Shown: in pieces, positions 14,141 through 25,245 of the stretch | How positions within the stretch are numbered: the stretch's first letter is position 1 | Layout: every line of letters begins with the position of its first letter | Source of the DNA: Eurosta solidaginis | Lineage: Eukaryota; Arthropoda; Insecta; Diptera; Tephritidae | Direction: 5' to 3' | Assembly (NCBI RefSeq): GCF_040869045.1 | Contig: NC_090319.1 | Coordinates: forward strand, 372,635,601-372,699,600 | Length of the DNA stretch: 64,000 nucleotides | Program-made: the position numbers and the translations under genes | The notes under the pieces: model-generated | Database searches by the model: none | Seen by the model: only the letters and a program-made list of their open reading frames with translations | What the model was told of the DNA's origin: nothing

Positions 14141-14544
14141 ACAGAGATGTTTTAAATTTTTACCAATATATTTCGGTTATGCACGATAACCGTCATCACG
14201 CCTCCTGAACTATGAACAAACAGAAGACAAAATAACATATAATTTACATCATTACATGGAGATTATATTTTTCGTTTCGAAATTTTTTACATTTTCTATT
14301 TCATGAAGTTATCACATATTTCAGGTGAAGGCACCAATAACCGATGCCAGTAGACATATATGTATCTATGGTTAAGTCAAAATATGTTTACGAATTGGGC
14401 GTTATGAATATGGAAAGTTTTCCAGGGCTTTAAAGAGCTGATATTTTACCAAAATATGATTTTACTTGGCAGAAGGTGTCGCTGGATGTTACACTGATCA
14501 ACCTGTTTTGAAAATCCTCAGAAATCGGAGCCGCTCTTGAAAAA
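14141..14544. other. Unassigned AT-rich spacer
   Basis: There is no convincing gene, RNA or named repeat in this stretch. It lies between the minisatellite block and a diverged SINE. Confidence 0.5.
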
Positions 14545-14830
14545 AAATTAGCGCCATTTATCTCCGAGGAGATGTAAGTCTAAAATTCGCTTCCAATTTA
14601 CGTTGTGCTCCATTTTAGTTTTTCCTACAAATCGGAGGGACGGTTAATGCATGTTTAATGCCGACAGAAATAACTCGGAGTGCTTGCAAAACTATTGCGA
14701 AGGGGCGACGCCGCTTAGAAGAACTTATTTTCTAATTAAAACAACGTTTTTCTTCGTCGTTGATGTTGCCTTGCGCGGGACTTTAACGCAAGACCTTCAG
14801 TGTGTTTGGCGGAGCACGCTACCCCCATCC
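14545..14830 (-). repeat. Diverged SINE copy (tRNA-Gly-like family)
   Basis: Read on the minus strand it follows the family order: gcggagcacgc near the tRNA head, a gatgttgcct block, a gaggggcgacgccgctt-like block, then the 3' part ending with ctccgaggag. Many substitutions separate it from the copies at 16.9, 32.9 and 59.8 kb, so it is an old insertion. The short open frame across it is not a gene. Confidence 0.75.
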
Positions 14831-15430
14831 CAACGTTAGAGAAATATTGTGATTTTACATTAGAACACTAATGTTGTTTTTTAGTGCATCTCTTATCGTA
14901 AACTAGGTCAGAGTACTTTGTTATAATTCGATTAGAGAACAATTTAAGAAACACTGAAATGCGATGTTATCACAGTTATCAATTATACGTGTTAGGACGA
15001 AAGTTCTGCGAAAATATTGGTAGCTGCAAATCAGTTTTTCATTTGTTATAATTAAAAGTAGTAAGAGAATATGAATAAAAAAAGTCAAAGAGGGAAAGTG
15101 AGAAAATTGTTGCTATTTGTCTGGTATTATGAGAAAAACGTGCCCTAATCCATATTTCATATCAACGCAGAGCTAATACTAAAGGAATAAGTGATAGCGA
15201 AAATTTAGTTTAGGTTAGGCTTTAAATTATTATAAGAAGCATTTGAAATTTATTCTTATCAAGTATAAACAGCTGTTTGCCATATGTTTTTAGGAAAGCG
15301 AAATGCGAAAGCAAAGGTTAGCTAAAGTTGGATACAATGATTTCAAAGCCGAATAATGAAGCGCCGAGGTAAAGTTCTCCCATCAATAATTTTATACTTT
15401 TTCATGACTCTATTTTAAATTTCCTTCCCA
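14831..15430. other. Unassigned AT-rich spacer
   Basis: No recognisable gene or repeat family was found. Translations on both strands are short and broken. Confidence 0.5.
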
Positions 15431-16135
15431 AACTGACGGGACCGTCTTCGGCTGTGCCGAATTTTTAAGATAATTAAAAAATAGGTGGGTACTTTGGGTG
15501 AGGATGCAAAGTTTCACGTTTTTTGTGGTCTGCATGCAATAGCTTTGACCATGAATCACTTATCGTAACAATATACATATGTCGTAAACGTAAGTATTTG
15601 ATGAAATATGAAGCTTCTAGCCGTTGCAAAGTTGGGAGAAATGACAGTTTATATGGAGTATATACTAAATATAAAACCGATCTCTATAATTTTTTCAGAC
15701 AACAATATTTGCTATATACGAAAGCATAACAATATATGCCGTAAACGTAAGTATTTGATGAAATGTGAAGCTTCTAGCTGTTAAAATGTTGTAGAAATTG
15801 CGAAAATATACGAAAGCATATGGAGAAGTTTGTAGCTTCAATCTGATAAATTGAAGAAGATATGACAAATATCCTCTTTTTCTGAAAAATCTGTTATATG
15901 GGGGATATATGCTGTAGTGCTCCGATCCGATCGGTTCTGACAAATGTTTAATCGGACACCAAGATATACCCGCTTACCAAATTTCATCAAAATATCTCAA
16001 AATTTGAGGGCCTAGTTTGCGTACAAACAGATAGACGGACAGACGGACATGTCTAATTCAACTCAGCTCTTAATCCTGATCATTTCTCTTCTCCTTTAAG
16101 GGCTTGCAATATTTTGGGTCTTTGGGACCGTATAC
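15431..16135 (+). repeat. Interspersed non-coding repeat with internal duplication
   Basis: The block opens with accgtcttcggctgtgccga and contains a sub-segment (cgtaaacgtaagtatttgatg through agcttctag) at 15,585-15,625 and again at 15,740-15,782. It closes with a tract (agacggacagacggacatg) like the one near the end of the PAC-family elements. It also has the phrase accaaatttcatcaaaatatctcaaaattt, shared in style with those elements. It may be a distant relative. No coding region is supported. Confidence 0.5.
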
Positions 16136-16532
16136 CGTCAACCCCAAGTTTTTGTATCGTAAGCCTTCCAGATATCATCCGCAACTTCATGATATTGTAC
16201 CAGATCGTCAACATCTCATTGTCGTCAGCAGTATGTTGCCATATTCCTTAGTTGTGGACAATGTGATAGTTCTATAACTGGCCATGCATGCACATTCGCT
16301 CAAATACTTTTTTTCCATCTAACTTCCTCTGAAAATCCACTTATTTAAGGTCTCAGTTAATATGTTTTTTTCCTTAACGCACAAAGTACAATACAAAATC
16401 ACGCTTACTAAATTATATTTTTATACTCTCAAAGGATATGCAGCATAGCCGTTAAAGCAACACACAGTAGGGAAAAATTAAACTGTCAAAAAGGCAAACC
16501 GCCAAACTTTTGAAAGAAAATGTGTTTTCACG
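16136..16532. other. Unassigned spacer
   Basis: Nothing recognisable on either strand. Confidence 0.45.
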
Positions 16533-16715
16533 GCCGTTGCTGCTGTTGACAATATAACAGTTTTAATTACGCTTTTTAAGCTTGGGTGTATGGAAAAAAA
16601 TATACACATTTTAAATATTCTCTTATAATCAGTATACAAGAAACAAGCTGGTAAACAACCGACCTCTTAGTGTATATGGAAAATCCTTCACTGATATTGC
16701 TGAGTCAATGACTCT
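16533..16715 (+). repeat. Dispersed repeat, copy 1
   Basis: This block shares long stretches with 34,640-34,848: gctgctgttgacaat, aacagttttaatt, cattttaaatattctcttat, cagtatacaag and ggaaaatccttcactgata. It is unclassified; no ORF or terminal repeats are visible. Confidence 0.7.
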
Positions 16716-16896
16716 TATCGCGAAGTTCACACAGAAATGTGTTCGTCTTCACTTTTTTGTTCGGGTGAACTTTTTTCGCCTATCGGCAATTTCGGACGAA
16801 CAAAAGTTCACTTCGAAACAGTTGATGTTCTATTGTGAATTAGAAGTGAACAAATAATTTACTTGCAATTGTGTAAATTTTGTAAACAACCATATA

Positions 16897-17257
16897 AAAA
16901 AATAAAAATGTAAGGCGCGATAACCTCCGAAGAGATCTAAGGCCGAGCTTCTCTTCCAATTTGCGTCGTGCTCCTCTTGATTTTCCCTACAAACTGGCCG
17001 GACGGGACCTACATGTTTTATGCCGACTCCGAACGGCATCTGCAAGGCAGATGAGTTTGCACTGAGAGCTTTTCATGGCAGAAATACACTCGGAGCGCTT
17101 GCCAGTCACTGCCGAGGGGCGACCCCGCTTAGAAACATTTTCTTCTAATTGAAAAACCTTATATCTAAAATTTTGATGTTGCTTTGCCCGGGAGTTGAAT
17201 CCAGGGCATACGGCGTGATAGGCGGAGCACGCTACCATCACACCACGGTGGCCGCCG
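16897..17257 (-). mobile_element. SINE, tRNA-Gly-like, complete with 9-bp TSD
   Basis: On the minus strand the head carries an A-box-like gtgtgatggtagcgtgctcc and a B-box-like T-arm region. The body follows (gatgttgcttt, aggggcgaccccgctt, tcggagcgcttgcc) and the tail is an A/T-rich run. The 9-base direct repeat aaccatata flanks it at 16,888-16,896 and 17,258-17,266, as expected for LINE-driven retroposition. This is the best-bounded SINE of the window. Open frames overlapping it reflect the element and are not host genes. Confidence 0.88.
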
Positions 17258-17499
17258 AACCATATATTTCCTTAAAACACAGCAAAAAAAGATATACAAA
17301 TGTATAAAAAAATGTTGAGTATTGCACTTAGGTTGGTATTGATTGAGCGCGATGAGAATACAAATGTGAAAGCGATTCCGAGGCTTTAGAGGTAAGTGGT
17401 CCACTGTAAGTTATTTTCAGCACTTTTGAATAAAAAGCCAACTTTTTTTCAACTAGTTTTCGGCAATAATACAGGCTAAACAAGCCGGCATTCAAATAC

Positions 17500-17800
17500 A
17501 TGCTAGATATTCTTAACAACTCCTTGCCACAATTGAAGCAAAAATTTGGAGTTCCACCAATTGTAAAGTTGAGCGCATGTCTTCATTTTTTCGCCGAGGG
17601 AGCACATCAAAAAGAGGGCTGGAAAGGACTATAAGGTGGGTCTTAGCCAATCTTGTTTCAGTGAGGTGCTTTCAGAGTTGCTGAACGTTTTGGAACCGTT
17701 GCTTTGTCCACAATGGACAACTTGGCCGACTTCAGAAGAGCAACGTCAAACTGCACGCGATTTTTATACAAAGTTCAGAATACCAGCAAGTGTATGATTT
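17500..17800 (+). pseudogene. PIF/Harbinger (HARBI1-like) transposase fragment
   Basis: From an ATG at 17,500 the translation reads MLDILNNSLPQLKQKF, then VKLSACLHFFAEGAHQK. After a frameshift near 17,628 it continues as KDYKVGLSQSCFSEVLSELL, LEPLLCPQWTTWPTSEEQR and ARDFYTKFRIP. This order (helical region, then GLSQ..FS..LSE.L, CPQW..WPT..EQ, DFY.KF.IP) is characteristic of HARBI1-like nucleases just before the first catalytic Asp. The catalytic domain is not found downstream, so the piece is truncated as well as shifted. Harbinger transposases move DNA elements in the nucleus. The fragment is certainly inactive. Confidence 0.8.
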
Positions 17801-18337
17801 AAAAAAATACGTTGTCATAAAAAAATGGAATTTACATACTTAACAATAAAGGAATTTTGCTTTTTTCCACTCAGTTTCACTCTTAACAGGCGGACAAAGA
17901 CTATTTAAATATAAAGTAAGCTGCTTCCAAAAGTTCGGCACATTTTCCCGATCATCTTGTCAAGCAGCATTTCCGATTGTGCATTATTTATTGATTTACT
18001 CCTACTAATAAAAGTACATATTAGTATTAAAATAGCCTATACATTTTCTGATGTTTTGAGAAAATGAATTTCAAACCTTTTGTCGAAAGTAGCTCTCACT
18101 CAAATCTCGTTATGTCTGTAAATATTTATTATTTTCGCCTTTTTTTTTTAAGACTGTATAAAAATGAGTCTATTTTATTAACTGACCAATTTTTGTTATT
18201 ATAGTCATCCTTTTAATGAACAAAAAATAGGTGTAAACTGCAGATACACCAGATAGTAAATTTAATATGAATTTTTATTACTATAAAATTATGTTTTAAT
18301 TACAGTCAGATCGTAAATTATTAGCATGGTTTTTATT
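17801..18337. other. Unassigned AT-rich spacer
   Basis: No gene seen. The nearby Harbinger fragment cannot be extended into this stretch. Confidence 0.45.
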
Positions 18338-20702
18338 TGTTGTCATCTTCGTCCTCTTCTTCGAATCTGTCTGGTTCATCTAAACAATCGCGATTATTCC
18401 CTCCTTGTAAATTAAAAAAAACTGTCTGTGAGCCGGGGGGAATTACATTTTTTTGCATACATTTTTGAAATCCTTCAATTTTGTGTCAGAAATTGGTAGT
18501 TCTTTTTTATATTTGTGAGTTAATGTAAAATTTGTGACTCCTTTCTTTTTCATTCTCGAGCCATCTATATCAATCACTTTGAAGTCTTCATTCCATTGTT
18601 CCTTGTATAACAATTGTCTCTTTTCAGTTTTTATTACGTGGAGAACCTTGATTTTAAGCCAATTTACCGATTCGTTGTTGACATTTTTCTCCAAGCTATG
18701 GTTCAATTTTGAGAACGCCATTTTGAGATCAATAATATCACTGTAGTTAAGCCTTTCTACAGGGTACGGATTTTTTCGTCTTGCCAGTCTAAGTGTCTAA
18801 TGGCCAACTAATTCTTCTGGTGAATATACACAAATATTTCCCTTAGCTCGTTCTATAGCCGAATGCATGGAATCTGCTTCCATTTGTGTGTGTCCACTTT
18901 GAAGATATTTAATCGTTATTGAATTGAAATGCAATGAATGATTCATATGAAGCAATAATGTGGCAATTAATCTGTTTCTATTCTGCCCTCCAAAACAGTC
19001 TGAATACTGAATACTGATTCGACATTTTTAATAAATTGGTTCCAATTTCCTCTGACCCACGGTGACCATGGTTTTCATCCCACAGGGAACAATATCCAGC
19101 TGCACTAGCAAAATCGTAAAATGTATTGTTGTATGTGGCGAACACTCGAATGTAATACAAGGTGCTTATATTGCTACATGGTGTCAATAGCACTGATTGC
19201 AAGTCAAAAGTAAATACTTCAAAAGGAATATAAACAAAAAGGCAACTCTTAGAGACCAATTGTACAGGGAACAACGGGACATTCATATGGCTTAGCAGCT
19301 AAAGGCATCTATCTACCTTTGCACTGGTATGAATGTTGGAGATTCGAGTTCAACGCTCAGCTCCCGAAAAGCTAGCTGATGAAGAAGTGAAATTCAGAAA
19401 CATGTCCTAGTAACCATCGCCGTTTGTAAACTTACAATTTTTCTCTAATATTAATTACAAAAACCATTGTATAAAGCAATATGAGCAAAGCTCGCTAATT
19501 GAATACATATGGTAAATACTTTTATATTGCTGTTATTTTTAGATAATTCCTTGTCAGCATCTTTGTGGAGTCTTGCCTGGGCTTTATTTGCTAAGTGTTC
19601 AGCATATAATATCTGTATTGAAGCCTTGTTCTCTGTATTTTTGAACATTTCGCATGTTGAGCATGTGTTCTTTTTTGGATGATGGAATGAATAATTGTAA
19701 TTATTACAAAATATGTGGTTATATATATGTTCTTTAACTGAGAGGTCTGGGTGGCGTTTTTTAAATAAGTTATACATTTTTCTAATTGTTAGGTCTGAGC
19801 TCAGATAAAGGCGTTGGGAATTTGCTCGAGTATATTGGCTTTCTACTGCTGGAAATGACTCTATGTGCTCTTTAATAAGAGTTGCTATCTCCGCGTCTAC
19901 TTTTCTTTGCATTCCGTGTTTACCCCTCATGTCAACAAATTCTCTTTGATTCTTTTTTTTTGGCTAATACAGATATCGCGCAGTCTGACACGTGTAAAGT
20001 ATTTAAAAAGAACTTTTTACAGACCTGTTTGTAATTTAGAAAGTATTTCAGAGTGTTCGACCGCCGTGATTCTCTCGTTAATGTCCTCTAGCACTTCTCC
20101 ACTTTTATGTTATTACTAAGAAATATACGTTGCTTGCAGTAACCGCCCAAACTCCAATAGTCTGCATTGATTTTCTTACGATCTTCTTCAGAGAAGTGTT
20201 CTGGACATTCGTGATGACAGCTGCAATCAGCGGGCTTCGATAAACGTTCCTTAATTACTTTACCACTCTTTGTAACATAAGCCTTTCTTTGACTCCTGTC
20301 ACTCTTTCTTTTGTTCTGCATCCAAAGCTGGCTCTTACACTATTGAATGCAACAAATCCATAATTGTACGAGACATCTTCTTAAATTACCTTTTAATTAA
20401 CTCACTTTTCTTTTTCGTGTTACTGTCAATTCTACATTTTCATCATTGCTTTCTTCCGCGATTTCGCAGAGCACTTCATGTTACTTTACAGAAGATTTTT
20501 CAATTTTCTCCTCGAGATTATCCTCCTCTTCATCCGTTTCTGGAATATAATAATCTAAAGATCCTGCTGAAAAGTCTTCTCCATCCTCTTCGTCATTTTC
20601 CGATATATTTGAATCCACTGGTTCCACAGATAATCCAACAGAGTTTGGAGCAAGTTTCACATATAGGGCACCTGTTGATTCCGTCGCAAATTCTGTTGAC
20701 AA
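18338..20702 (-). pseudogene. Broken insect transposase-like gene (DDE-type suspected)
   Basis: Reading the minus strand from 20,702 there is an acidic N-terminus (ENDEEDGEDF, ETDEEEDNLEE). Next comes a Cys/His block with CSCHHECPEHFSEEDR and YWSLGGYCKQRIFLSN (20,321-20,088), then HIESFPAVESQYTRANSQ, KMYNLFKKRHPD and a CSTCEMF motif (19,930-19,515). After a SINE follow VFTFDLQSVLLTP and GYCSLWDENHGHRG, then, in shifted frames, GQNRN, SGHTQMEADSMHSAIERAK and an acidic C-terminus DEPDRFEEEDEDDNK. I know this motif order (WSLG..RQ, HI.SFP..ESHY, FDLQ..L.TP, GQN.N, SGHTQME.DSMH) from multi-copy insect proteins that look like DNA-transposon transposases. I cannot name the superfamily with certainty; a Sola-like element is one possibility. 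At least three frameshifts and the SINE insertion show it is dead. An in-frame stop also follows the acidic N-terminus. Confidence 0.75.
19220..19511 (+). mobile_element. SINE with Ser/Leu-tRNA-like promoter inside the transposase
   Basis: The insert is flanked by a perfect 10-base direct repeat, gtaaatactt, at 19,210-19,219 and 19,512-19,521. It contains an A-box-like tggcttagcagctaaaggc (about 19,289) and a T-arm-like gagttcaacgctc with GTTCRANNC B-box form (about 19,345), spaced like a long-variable-arm tRNA. Removing it joins the codons for KVFT to the FDLQ motif of the host transposase. A 70-base part (cagctcccgaaaagctagct to catgtcctagtaaccatcgc) recurs at 38,650-38,715. About 65 bases precede the tRNA-like part, which is unusual for a SINE, so the exact 5' end is unsure. 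Confidence 0.65.
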
Positions 20703-21313
20703 TTAATATACCTAAATATTCTTTCCTGCAATTTAGGATAACAGATACCCAGCAGAGCTTGACAAATCCATGATTTAATGAATGATTGGGAACGAATGAA
20801 CGACTGAATGATTATGAACGAGCGAGTTTCAACAACGAACTGAAATCCTAAATTGCACAAATTATTTCTATTGCATTTACATACATGATAAAACAACGTA
20901 AGCATTGCATAGGCTACTTTTGTTTTTTGTGATTTTAAAGCACATGTTAATTGTTCTGAGAATATAACGGCCTATAAGATTCATATAAATGAACAAATTG
21001 AAAATATTTGTTGAACAACAACGTATATCATTATATGTCATTTTAGGTGTTTGTGTCATAACAAAATTGATTTTTTTCCTAAAAGTTAAAATAGAGTATG
21101 TGAGTGTACATTTGTATTCTATTGAATAAACAGAAAATTTAGTTTATGTAAAAATAGCGTATATGCGTTTACATGATTTTTGAGGAAAATGATTTAATAT
21201 AAATTTATACTATATTTCTTTGACTGACGTTTTGACCCACTTTGTGGAACTAGAATTTGACAAAATTTTTACCACATATAAAACCGACGATGGAGAACCC
21301 AAAAATTCAATAA
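20703..21313. other. Unassigned AT-rich spacer with short degenerate repeats
   Basis: Around 20,775-20,822 loosely repeated gaatgaacgactgaatga units appear. The remainder has no recognised feature. It may include the 5' non-coding end of the broken transposase element. Confidence 0.45.
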
Positions 21314-21314
21314 A

Positions 21315-24300
21315 ACAAGTTAGGAAGGTTAAGTTCGGGTGTAACCGAACATTACATACTCAGTTGAGAGCTATGGTGACAACATAAGGGAAAATAACCA
21401 TGTAGGAAAATGAACCGAGGGAAACCCTTGAATGTGTTTGTATGACATGTGTATCAAATGAAAGGCATTAAAGAGTATTTTATGAGGGAGTGGGCCATTG
21501 TTCTATAGGTGGACGCCATTTAGGGATATAGCCATAAAGGTGGATCAGGTTGACTCTAGAATGCGTTTGTACGATATGGGTATCAAATGAAAGGTGTTAA
21601 TGAGTATTTTAAAAGGGAGTAACCCTTAGTTCCATAAGTGGACGCTGTTTCGAGATATCGCCATAAAGGTGGACCAGGTGTGACCCTAGAATTTGTTTGT
21701 ACGATATGGGTATCAAATTAGAGGTATTAATGAGGGTTTTAAAAGAGAGTGGTGGTAGTTGTATAAGTGGTCGCCTTTTTGAGATATAGCCATAAAGGTG
21801 GATCAGGTTGACTCTAGAATGCGTTTGTATGATATGGGTATCAAATGAAAGGTGTTAATGAGTATTTTAAAAGGGAGTAATCCTTAGTTCCATAGGAGGA
21901 CGCCGTTTCGAGATATCGCCATAAAGGTAGACCAGGGGTGACCCTAGAATTTGTTTGTACAATATGGGTATCAAAAGAAAGGTGTTAATGAGTATTTTAA
22001 AAGGGAGTGATGCTTAGTTCCACAGGTGGACGCCGTTTCGAGATATCGCCATAAAGGTGGACCAGGTGTGACCCTAGAATTTGTTTGTACGATATGGGTA
22101 TCAAATTAGAGGTATTAATGAGGGTTTTAAAAGAGAGTGGTGGTAGTTGTATAAGTGGTCGCCTTTTTGAGATATAGCCATAAAGGTGGATCAGGTTGAC
22201 TCTAGAATGCGTTTGTATGATATGGGTATCAAATGAAAGGTGTTAATGAGTATTTTAAAAGGGAGTAATCCTTAGTTCCATAGGAGGACGCCGTTTCGAG
22301 ATATCGCCATAAAGGTGGACCAGGGGTGACCCTAGAATTTGTTTGTACGATATGGGTATCAAATTATTAAAGGTATTAAGGAGGGTTTTAAAAGGGAGTG
22401 GTGGTAGTTGTATATGTTAAGGGCGTTTTCCAGATCGCGACCAAAATGTGGACCAGGGTGACACAGAACATCATCTGTTGGATACCGCTAATTTATTTAT
22501 ATATGTAATACCTGCCAAGATTTTAAGGGTTTTTTATTTCGCCCTGCGGAACTTTTTCATTTTTTTCTACTTAATATGGTAGGTGTCACAACCATTTTAT
22601 AAAATTTTTTCTAAAGTTATATTTCGCGTCAATAAACCAATCCAATTACCATGTTTCATCCCTTTTTTCGTATTTGGTATAGAATTATGGCATTTTTTTC
22701 ATTTTTCGTAATTTTCGATATCGAAAAAGTGGGCGTGATCATTGTCGGATTTCGTTCATTTTTCATACCAAAATAAAGTGAGTTCAAGTAAGTACGTGAA
22801 CTAAGTTCATTAAAGATATGTCGATTTTTCTCAAGTTATCGTGTTAACGGCCATGCGGAAGGACAGACGAACGACTGTGTATAAAAACTGGGCGTGGCAT
22901 AAACCGATTTCGCCCGTTTTCACAGAAAACAGTTAACATCATAAAATCTATGCCTCTACCAAATTTCAAAAGGATTGGTTAATTTTTGTTCGACTTATGG
23001 CGTTAAAAGTATCCTAGACAAATTAAATGAAAAAGGGCGGAGCCACTCCCATTTCGAAATTTTCTTTTATTTTTGTATTTTGTTGCACCATGTCATTACT
23101 GGAGCTGAATGTTGACATAATTTACTTATATACTGTAAAGATGTTAAATTTTTTGTTAAAATTTTACTTTAAAAAAATTTTTTTTTTTAAAGTGGGCGTG
23201 GTCCTTCTCCGATTTTGCAAATTTTTATTAGGCGTACATACAGTAATAGGAGTAACGTCCCTGCCAAATTTGATCATGATATCTTCAACGACTGATAAAT
23301 TACAGCTTGCAAAATTTTAAATTACCTTCTTTTAAAAGTGGGCGGTGCCACGCCCATTGTCCAAAATTTTACTAGTTTTCTATTCTGCGTCATAAATTCA
23401 ACTCATCTACCAAGTTTAGTCGCTTTATCTGTCTTTGGTAATGAATTATCGGACTTTTTCGGTTTTACGAAATTTTCGATATCGAAAAAGTGGGCGTGGT
23501 TATAGTCCGATATTGTTCATTTTAAATGGTGATCTGAGATGAGTGCTCAGGAACCTACATACCAAATTTCGTCAAGTTATCTCAAAATTTGCTCAAGTTA
23601 TCGTGTTAACGGCCATGCGGAAGGACAGACGGACGACTGTGTATAAAAACTGGGCGTGGCATCAACCGGTTTCGCCCGTTTTCACAGAAGACAGTTAGCA
23701 TCATAAAATCTATGCCCCAACCAAATTTCAAAAGGATTGGTTAATTTTTGTTCGACTTATGGCGTTAAAAGTATCCTAGACAAATTAAATGAAAAAGGGC
23801 GGAGCCACGCCCATTTTGAAATTTTCTTTTATTTTTGTATTTTGTTGCACCATGTCATTACTGGAGTTGAATGTTGACATAATTTACTTATATACTGTAA
23901 AGATATTAAATTTTTTGTTAAAATTTTACTTTAAAAAAATTTTTTAAAAGTGGGCGTGGTCCTTCTCCGATTTTGCTAATTTTTATTAGGCGTACATATA
24001 GTAATAGGAGTAACGTCCCTGCCAAATTTCATCATGATATCTTCAACGACTGACAAATTAAAGCTTGCAAAAATTATAAATTACCTTCTTTTAAAAGTGG
24101 GCGGTGCCACGCCCATTGTCCAAAATTTTACTAATTTTCTATTCTGCGTCATAAATTCATCTCATCTACCAAGTTTCATCGCTTTATCTGTCTTTTGTAA
24201 TGAATTATCGCACTTTTTCGGTTTTACGAAATTTTCGATATCGAAAAAGTGGGCGTGGTTATAGTCCGATATAGTTCATTTTAAATAGCGATCTGAGATG

Positions 24301-24539
24301 AGTTCTCAGGAACTCACGTACCAAATTTCATCAAGTTACCTCAAAATTTACTCAAGTTATCGTGTTAACGGATGGACGGACGGACGGACGGACATGGCTC
24401 AATCAAATTTTTTTTCGATCCTAATTATTTTGATATATGGAAGTCTATATCTATCTCGATTCCTTTATATATGTACAACCAACCGTTATCCAATCAAACT
24501 TAATATACTCTGTGAGCTCTGCTCAACTGAGTATAAAAA
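21315..24539 (+). mobile_element. PAC-family non-coding element, copy A (full length, 3.2 kb)
   Basis: It starts acaagttaggaaggttaag, then a palindromic gttcgggtgtaaccgaac, then tactcagttgagagct. It ends gagctctgctcaactgagtataaaa, so an inverted tactcagttgag/ctcaactgagta lies near both ends. Inside, in order: a tandem array (21,440-22,430), a segment of gtgggcgtgg/ccacgccc boxes with ttcgatatcgaaaa palindromes, and a (ggac)n tract at 24,370. The central part is duplicated (22,841-23,602 and 23,603-24,361). No transposase is encoded; long frames such as 23,027-23,320 repeat in step with the duplication and do not look like genes. The structure fits a non-autonomous DNA transposon, but no superfamily is assigned. 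'PAC' is my working label. Confidence 0.8.
21440..22430 (+). repeat. Tandem array of about 130-bp units in copy A
   Basis: Units contain tttgtacgatatgggtatca, then tgagtattttaaaagggagt, then gatatcgccataaaggtgga. About eight copies recur roughly 120-130 bases apart, with an alternating short/long variant pattern (tggtggtagttgtataagtg versus agttccatag). Confidence 0.9.
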
Positions 24540-24569
24540 TAATAGCCTATGAGCACATAGGCTATTATT
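24538..24569. other. Perfect 14-bp hairpin at the end of copy A
   Basis: The arms aataatagcctatg and cataggctattatt enclose the loop agca. It lies right after the gagtataaaa terminus and is absent from the other family copies in the window. Confidence 0.85.
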
Positions 24570-24811
24570 ATACTAAGGGGACGATATAATTACAAGAATA
24601 TCAAATTTCAAAACAAAAAATTAATTACATTTTGTTTTTCTCTCGTTCGCCTGTAATATATAAATGAATACATTTGGGTTTCCGCGCTGTTCATTTCGCC
24701 TGAACAAAGAGTTGCCAATATGGCGAAATCTTTTTCGAACACTTTTGGTTGAAAAAAAAATTCACGATAAGGGTGAATACAATTAGTTTTCTTCAATCTA
24801 TATACCTGTAG
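24570..24811. other. Unassigned spacer
   Basis: No gene is supported. The 62-codon minus-strand frame here has no recognisable domain. Confidence 0.4.
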
Positions 24812-25245
24812 GGTTTTTCAGGCTGAAGTAGTAGCCGTAACCAAAGCCGTAGAAACATTGGAAGAAATTAGCTTAAGCCGTGTCAAAGCAAAGCAGCAAT
24901 TAAGGCTATAATCTCGTACAGCACAGCATCTTAAAGTGTGTTAGAGTGTAAGCAATCCCTAAATGGAATTGGGATAGCATACATCTTTATTGGGCCCCAG
25001 AGCATATAGGAATAGATGGGAATGAAAAAGCGGATGAACTAGCTGAAAAAGGGCGCATCCCTTGAAGCTTGTTCAGTAGACGTCCCAGTTAGAATGGGCG
25101 AGATTAAGCGAAGGCGAGAGGTGCACATAATCGACCAGCGGGAAAGGTTCAAGATGGGCTATAAAGTGTCGAAGATTATGTGTAGGTCTTACAACCTTAG
25201 ACTAACAAAATTGCTTCTATCATTAAAATGAGAGGACTGTAGACG
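24812..25245 (+). mobile_element. 5'- and 3'-truncated LINE fragment (RNase H and C-terminus)
   Basis: The translation starts VFQAEVVAVTKAVETLEEI, matching the RNase H region of the large LINE at 28,265 (FQAELLAVTKAVETLE). It continues through the hgaiDGNEKADELA-like RNase H motif (gatgggaatgaaaaagcgga) and the block aagcgaaggcgagaggtgca. It stops where ORF1 sequence of the next LINE begins near 25,246. It is broken by several stops. Two LINE copies therefore sit head to tail. Confidence 0.8.

Noticed and set aside
23027..24264. Open frames of 76-97 codons in copy A
   Set aside because: They recur with the internal duplication and in other copies (for example near 46,921-47,400), are frame-broken between copies and match no domain.
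24538..24580. Helitron 3' end (hairpin then CTAA)
   Set aside because: The hairpin is unique to this copy, and the family shows inverted ends at both sides, which Helitrons lack.
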